Part shown: positions 5,999 through 9,389 of the stretch, piece by piece
Layout: every line of letters begins with the position of its first letter
How positions within the stretch are numbered: position 1 is the stretch's first letter
Source: Acidobacteriota bacterium
Lineage (GTDB): Bacteria; Acidobacteriota; Blastocatellia; Pyrinomonadales; Pyrinomonadaceae
Direction: 5' to 3'
Assembly: GCA_019247865.1 (NCBI GenBank)
Contig: JAFBAJ010000347.1
Span: 1 to 9,389, forward strand
DNA length: 9,389 nt
Notes under the pieces: model-generated
Database searches by the model: none
What the model was told of the DNA's origin: nothing
What the model saw: the letters and a program-made list of their open reading frames with translations, nothing else
Position numbers and translations under genes: made by a program

Positions 5999-7146
5999 TT
6001 CTCTTTCGCCGCTCCGCTTTCAGGCGGGCACTCGACCGGGACTTCCAGAGCGAAAGTCCCGCGCGCGCCGCGCACAGGTTCAGTGTAACGTAAGTCCGCC
6101 AATTGTACGAGAGTTTCCTTGAGGCAATCGCCCTCGACGCGCGCGATCGGAAAGCGCGCGAAGCCCAGAAAAACGCGCGCCCGCTCGTCCTGCGCCGCCT
6201 GTCGATAGAGCGCAGCCGCCTCCCCCGCAGGCTTTTCAAAACGCACGGTTGTGCCGACCGCTTTCGCCTCGCTTAAAGAGAGGTCGAAGCGATAGGTCGC
6301 GCGCTCGGTCTCAAAGACGCATTGCCAGCGCAAAGGGTTCGCCAGCACTGGCATCGCCGCGAGCCTTCCGGTCGTCTCGCCGTTCGCGGCAGCCATCCCG
6401 GCGGCGACCGTTTGCGCCTGCGCCAGCGCGCGCCTGTGCAGGAGCGCGAGGCCGCCCCAGTAGATGACGATCAACGCCAGCGCGCACAACGCCAGCGAGC
6501 TGCGCCAACGAGACGCGACGCGCAGGCGATGCATGATGAAAAAAGCGATGACGCCGACCAGCCAGACTACACGCGCGGCGAGCGGTACGCTGGAGCCTGC
6601 GCGCAGAGTCGGGATGAACACGATGGCCGTCGTCAGGACGAGCGCCAGCGCTATCCAGAGCGCAATACGCAGCTTCGACTTCGCGGTCAGGAGAAACGCA
6701 GTGCCGCCCAGAGTCAACCAGATAAAGATATCTATGATGAAGACCAGATCGCCGTAATACCACTGGCCGCTCCAGGGCAGGAGCGGGCGGAGGCCGTAGT
6801 TGTTCGTCCAGTCCAGCAGCGGATGCGTCGCGCTGACGATGAGCGAGGCCAGGAGCAGGCCGCGCAATTTTACTTTGGGCGGACGATGGCGCACGCGCGC
6901 GATGAGTTGATCGCCGAGCCAGAAGAGCGTCGGGAGCAGCAGCGCGAGCGCGAGCGTCCCGACGATGGAATGTGTGATGCCTCTGTGATGTTGGAGGTAG
7001 AACCAGCGCCCGCCGTAAGTCGCCAGAATGTCCGAGTCCGGGGCGTTCGCGGCCAGCACGCATAAAGTGGTGGCGGCGGGCGAGACGCGCTCAAGCCCCG
7101 CTTTCGCCGCGACCAGACCGACGAGCGAGTGCGTGAGATTGTCCAT
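5995..7146 (-). CDS. YdjM-family (LexA-binding, inner membrane-associated hydrolase family) protein
   Basis: A 383-residue integral membrane protein of the PF04307-type family, often annotated as metal-dependent hydrolase. The family's signatures are present: the opening MDNLTHSLVG (H6), NAPDSDIL (N34, D37, D39), QHHRGITHSIVG (H53, H54, H59) and ATHPLLDWTNNYG (H108, D112). These His/Asp residues could hold a metal, but no reaction is proven for the family. About six hydrophobic helices lie between 62 and 235, followed by a C-terminal soluble part (about 245-383) that is extra compared with short YdjM proteins and contains many strands. The start at ATG 7146 is fixed by the family's typical N-terminus although no ribosome site is visible. 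The gene lies 89 bases behind the YfgM-like TPR gene and overlaps the next gene by 4 bases, so it is the middle gene of an apparent operon. Confidence 0.88.
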   Translation of the reverse strand: MDNLTHSLVGLVAAKAGLERVSPAATTLCVLAANAPDSDILATYGGRWFYLQHHRGITHSIVGTLALALLLPTLFWLGDQLIARVRHRPPKVKLRGLLLASLIVSATHPLLDWTNNYGLRPLLPWSGQWYYGDLVFIIDIFIWLTLGGTAFLLTAKSKLRIALWIALALVLTTAIVFIPTLRAGSSVPLAARVVWLVGVIAFFIMHRLRVASRWRSSLALCALALIVIYWGGLALLHRRALAQAQTVAAGMAAANGETTGRLAAMPVLANPLRWQCVFETERATYRFDLSLSEAKAVGTTVRFEKPAGEAAALYRQAAQDERARVFLGFARFPIARVEGDCLKETLVQLADLRYTEPVRGARGTFALEVPVECPPESGAAKEK

Positions 7147-7175
7147 GATGAAAGGAGATGCCGGAGGTCCTGGAG

Positions 7176-7219
7176 GTCAGATGCCGGTCAGAGTCTCAAA
7201 CTGCTGTCCGGCACCTGAC
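7176..7219. repeat. TGCCGG-type imperfect hairpin between TPR and YdjM-family genes
   Basis: GTCAGATGCCGGTCAG (7176-7191) and CTGTCCGGCACCTGAC (7204-7219) are inverted copies differing at two of 16 positions, with a 12-base loop. A further GATGCCGGAGGTC word at 7158-7170 and a GGAGGTC copy beside it show a tandem-word build. No T-run follows on the minus strand, so it is not a standard terminator. It may set mRNA stability between the two genes. Confidence 0.55.
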
Positions 7220-7235
7220 ATCTTCTCTGCTGTGC

Positions 7236-8045
7236 TTACATCGGGAAGTTGGCCGGGGGCGGCTCGGGCGGGAGCTGCGCGTAGCGTGCCGAATCGAGCT
7301 TCTCCAGCTCCGTCGCGGCGTCGCGCGCGGCGGCGGACGGCGTCATCGGCTTGCCTTCCGGGTCTTTGGCCTTGCGCGAGGCATCCACGATGTTGAAGAG
7401 GATGTCGGCCGCCTCCTTCTTCTTGCTCTGTTTTTCATAGACCAGAGCGAGCCGCAGGTTGGCCGTGTCGGGCGGAAGGGCGGCGTTGTTCTTTTTCGCC
7501 AGCTCGCCGTAGAGCGTGGCGGCGGCGTCATACTGGCCGTCCTCTTCCCTCGCCTGCGCCAGCGCGAACTTCGCCATCGTCGAGACCTCTTCGTTGCCGC
7601 TCTGGCTGAGCTGGGTCAGTTCGTTGATGCCTTCGTTGCGATTGAGCGCCAGCTTGTTGGTGGCGATGAAATAGCTCGCCAGCTCCCTGGTCGGGTTGCC
7701 GTATTTCGCGGCCACGTTCTGGAATTCCGTGACGGCGCGCGTAGCGCGGTCTTTCTCCGTCGCAAAGGTCATCTCGGTCGAGCCGGGCGAAGGCGTCGGC
7801 GTGACCGGAGCCGAGGCGACCTCGATGGCGCGTCCCAGCGCCTTGTACGCTTCCTGCGCCTTCTTGTTGCTGCGCCAGCTCCAGAACCAGACGATAAGAC
7901 CGATGGCGACCAGCGCGGCCAGGCCGTACAGGATGACGCGCCCTTTTCCCTCAAGCTTCTCGGCGAGGCGATCCAGGAGGCCCATCGTCTTGTCACGAAA
8001 GGCATCGTGTTTCAGTTCCTGCGCCCTTTTCTTATATCGAGCCAC
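7236..8045 (-). CDS. YfgM-like membrane-anchored TPR protein
   Basis: A 269-residue protein with a short basic cytoplasmic N-terminus (ARYKKRAQELKHDAFRDKT), a single transmembrane helix at about 37-57, and an exported helical part with TPR-type repeats. Examples of the repeats are EFQNVAAKYGNPTRELASYFIATNKLAL, GQYDAAATLYGELAKKNNAALPP and ANLRLALVYEKQSKKKEAADILFNIVD, here named in pieces. The end is proline-rich. This layout matches YfgM/TPR_21-type ancillary proteins, which in E. coli work with periplasmic chaperones and the SecYEG translocon; that role is transferred by resemblance only. Start: GTG 8045, preceded by an AAGAGAGAA purine stretch. The longer frame from a GTG at 8126 is rejected because that codon lies inside the promoter. 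It is the first gene of the three-gene minus-strand operon. Confidence 0.8.
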   Translation of the reverse strand: MARYKKRAQELKHDAFRDKTMGLLDRLAEKLEGKGRVILYGLAALVAIGLIVWFWSWRSNKKAQEAYKALGRAIEVASAPVTPTPSPGSTEMTFATEKDRATRAVTEFQNVAAKYGNPTRELASYFIATNKLALNRNEGINELTQLSQSGNEEVSTMAKFALAQAREEDGQYDAAATLYGELAKKNNAALPPDTANLRLALVYEKQSKKKEAADILFNIVDASRKAKDPEGKPMTPSAAARDAATELEKLDSARYAQLPPEPPPANFPM

Positions 8046-8072
8046 TTCTTTTGTTCTCTCTTTTCTTCTTGC

Positions 8073-8098
8073 AAGAATGCATGGTGTAGCGCATTCTT
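8073..8098 (-). other. Small hairpin in the TPR gene leader
   Basis: AAGAATGC (8073-8080) and GCATTCTT (8091-8098) form an 8-bp perfect stem with a 10-base loop. The hairpin lies inside the leader between the predicted transcription start (about 8118) and the GTG at 8045. It is AT-rich compared with its surroundings. It might affect mRNA stability or translation, but nothing here proves a role. Confidence 0.3.
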
Positions 8099-8124
8099 TA
8101 AAGTGCGTGATAAGCGAAATCGTC

Positions 8125-8154
8125 ACTCTAACGGTCGCCGCGAGAGCTTGTCAA
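8125..8154 (-). promoter_or_regulatory. Sigma-70-type promoter of the TPR/YdjM/PH-TPR operon
   Basis: On the minus strand TTGACA (8154-8149) is followed after 18 bases by TAGAGT (8130-8125), the same elements and spacing as the plus-strand promoter at 3129-3158. Transcription would begin near 8118, giving a leader of about 73 bases. This rules out the in-frame GTG at 8126 as a start. Confidence 0.6.
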
Positions 8155-8190
8155 GCAGGCATTGCATGACCCATCAACTCAGGGCTTTCC

Positions 8191-8226
8191 AGATAAAAGA
8201 GGAGCGCGGGATGAATCGCGCTCCTC
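8191..8226 (-). terminator. Intrinsic terminator after the EF-hand protein gene
   Basis: On the minus strand GAGGAGCGCG (8226-8217) and CGCGCTCCTC (8208-8199) form a perfect 10-bp GC-rich stem with an 8-base loop, followed at once by TTTTATCT (8198-8191). It lies 67 bases after the stop codon at 8293 and just before the promoter of the next minus-strand operon, which it insulates. Confidence 0.8.
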
Positions 8227-8292
8227 GAATCTTACTGTCGTTTGCCGCCCGATGATAATTCACCTGCTGGAGATCGCGCGGCTTCACTGCGA

Positions 8293-9389
8293 TCATGGAC
8301 CGAAGCGGAAGAAAACGTCCCATGCCCAGCGTCCCACCTGCGCGCCGTGAATGTCTCTGACCTTCGCGCGATATCTGAACTGATTGCCATACGGGTCAAC
8401 CTTCTTAGATTCTTTATAGTCTAAATCTAATCTGGCGATGCCCAGGGCCGGCAAGGCGCGCAATTCTCCCGGCTCCGAGACGGCGTTGTGATTAACGTCT
8501 TGCCACAGGCGCAGAGACGAAAAGATAGCATCACCGTTGCTTATCGCCCCGTCGCCGTTGCCGCCGTTAGCGGCTCTGTCATATTCGGCCAACGCGAGAA
8601 AACCATGCTGCGATGGCGCAGGCGGCTGCGGCGTCACGTTGCCGAACAGTTCCTCTCCGGTGTCTATCGTGCCGTTGCCGTTGCGGTCAAGCACCAAGAA
8701 GGCATCATCCGAACCGGCTGCTGTCCAGCTCATATGCTCCGGGCCGTCGCCATTAAAGTTGAAGTGGACGCCATGTGCGACATCCGTGAGGGCAAAACCA
8801 TTGCCGCTGACATCAATCAAGATAGGCGAGTTGCGCACGCACTTGCACCCGGTGCAACTCCAGTGAAAGTCATCTCCGCAAAAGTCCGAGGAATACCAGT
8901 AATAATCGGGGTCGCTCGTGCAAGGCGGGCAGACTGTCGAACACGTAGAATCGTATTGCATTCTGGAATGTGTCGTTTGTTCCGTGCAATTGATCGTCGG
9001 GTCGTCTACGCCTGGGAGTTCTTCGCAAGGGCCGATGACAGTGACACTCGTATACTGCCCTCCCCACGCATCCGCCAGGTCTGTAAACTGATAGCATCCG
9101 CTCATGGTGCAGTGATCGGCGATATAACCTGCTTTCCTTTTGCACGTAGCCTCCGTACGGGACTGGCCTGCGTCCGTCAACTGATCAGGCAGCACTGGCT
9201 GATTGACCATTGACGGGATTATCTGGTTCGTAAACTTCACGCCCGAGCCGTCAGGAGCGCTTTTGAGCAGTTGCCCCCTGTACCACTGCGAGCCGTCGGT
9301 GAACTGCACGCTTTCCGCAGTGAAGGTCACAGAGGCCAGATTCACGTCCACGCCGTGTTGTACGAGCGCGCTTGCTGTCTGATTCCACA
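8293..9389 (-). CDS. Cysteine-rich, EF-hand calcium-binding secreted protein, C-terminal part
   Basis: The frame is open to the right window end, so the N-terminus, including any signal peptide, is missing; 364 residues are visible. A GTG at 9351 is not needed as a start because coding sequence ([12 protein letters not shown]) continues upstream. The first half holds 12 cysteines within about 110 residues, including CPPC and CTGCKC, suggesting disulfides or metal binding outside the cytoplasm. The second half contains [14 protein letters not shown] and FNFNGDG, then a canonical EF-hand loop [12 protein letters not shown], a degenerate one ([12 protein letters not shown]) and a third, [12 protein letters not shown]. 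This '[19 protein letters not shown]' type of module is common in large RTX/hemolysin-related and surface proteins, so calcium-dependent folding at the cell surface is likely. The exact function is unknown. It ends in VFFRFGP and is followed by an intrinsic terminator. Confidence 0.82.
   Translation of the reverse strand, partial: WNQTASALVQHGVDVNLASVTFTAESVQFTDGSQWYRGQLLKSAPDGSGVKFTNQIIPSMVNQPVLPDQLTDAGQSRTEATCKRKAGYIADHCTMSGCYQFTDLADAWGGQYTSVTVIGPCEELPGVDDPTINCTEQTTHSRMQYDSTCSTVCPPCTSDPDYYWYSSDFCGDDFHWSCTGCKCVRNSPILIDVSGNGFALTDVAHGVHFNFNGDGPEHMSWTAAGSDDAFLVLDRNGNGTIDTGEELFGNVTPQPPAPSQHGFLALAEYDRAANGGNGDGAISNGDAIFSSLRLWQDVNHNAVSEPGELRALPALGIARLDLDYKESKKVDPYGNQFRYRAKVRDIHGAQVGRWAWDVFFRFGP

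Noticed and set aside
8046..8126. Longer start (GTG 8126) for the YfgM-like gene
   Set aside because: This codon overlaps the predicted -10 box; the protein from GTG 8045 begins with a plausible basic N-terminus.
7158..8255. 365-residue plus-strand frame with AAAGGAG before its ATG
   Set aside because: The purine run touches the ATG with no spacing, the product is a basic low-complexity shadow, and the minus strand encodes the YfgM-like protein with its own promoter.
8242..8424. Small plus-strand frames at 8162-8350 and 8242-8424
   Set aside because: They overlap the terminator and the end of the EF-hand gene and have no ribosome site or recognisable product.

Overview
The window reads as chromosomal DNA from a GC-rich, Gram-negative-type bacterium. 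The gene types point to an Acidobacteriota relative, possibly Blastocatellia: an ECF sigma/zinc-finger anti-sigma pair, a YfgM-like membrane TPR protein, an EF-hand secreted protein, and short tandem-word hairpins between genes. This placement is inference from style, since no rRNA or marker gene is present. There are eight protein genes, two of them cut by the window ends. I see no tRNA, rRNA, CRISPR array, transposase or phage gene.

Left block (1-1966, all minus strand): an ECF RNA polymerase sigma factor, a membrane-anchored zinc-binding anti-sigma factor and the start of a secreted protein lie 14-28 bases apart. This is the layout of an RpoE/RseA-type envelope stress operon. Its upstream region holds a perfect TATAAT box, a possible ECF-type GGAAC promoter and a 14-bp palindrome. 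A cluster of AGTCCCA-type repeats (1977-2055) separates it from the next gene.

Middle block (2063-4565): a minus-strand secreted protein of unknown function (GTG start, strong ribosome binding site) is divergent from a plus-strand ATP-grasp enzyme. The ATP-grasp protein carries a lysine/alanine-rich, histone-H1-like C-terminal tail. The 322-base gap between them holds a TTGACA-N18-TAGAGT promoter facing the ATP-grasp gene. A perfect 31-bp inverted repeat built from CGCAAAG words closes the convergent junction with the next gene.

Right block (4568-8154, minus strand): one apparent operon of three membrane proteins. The order is a YfgM-like TPR protein, a YdjM-type (LexA-binding, inner-membrane hydrolase family) protein, and a four-helix membrane protein with a PH-like segment plus TPRs. 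The last two are coupled by a 4-base GTGA overlap. The operon starts from a promoter with the same TTGACA-N18-TAGAGT pattern. The window ends with the C-terminal part of a secreted, cysteine-rich, EF-hand calcium-binding protein, followed by a clear intrinsic terminator.

I did not find a convincing new multi-gene system. The most unusual items are the tailed ATP-grasp protein, the PH/TPR membrane protein and its operon, and the three tandem-word hairpin families placed just after genes.
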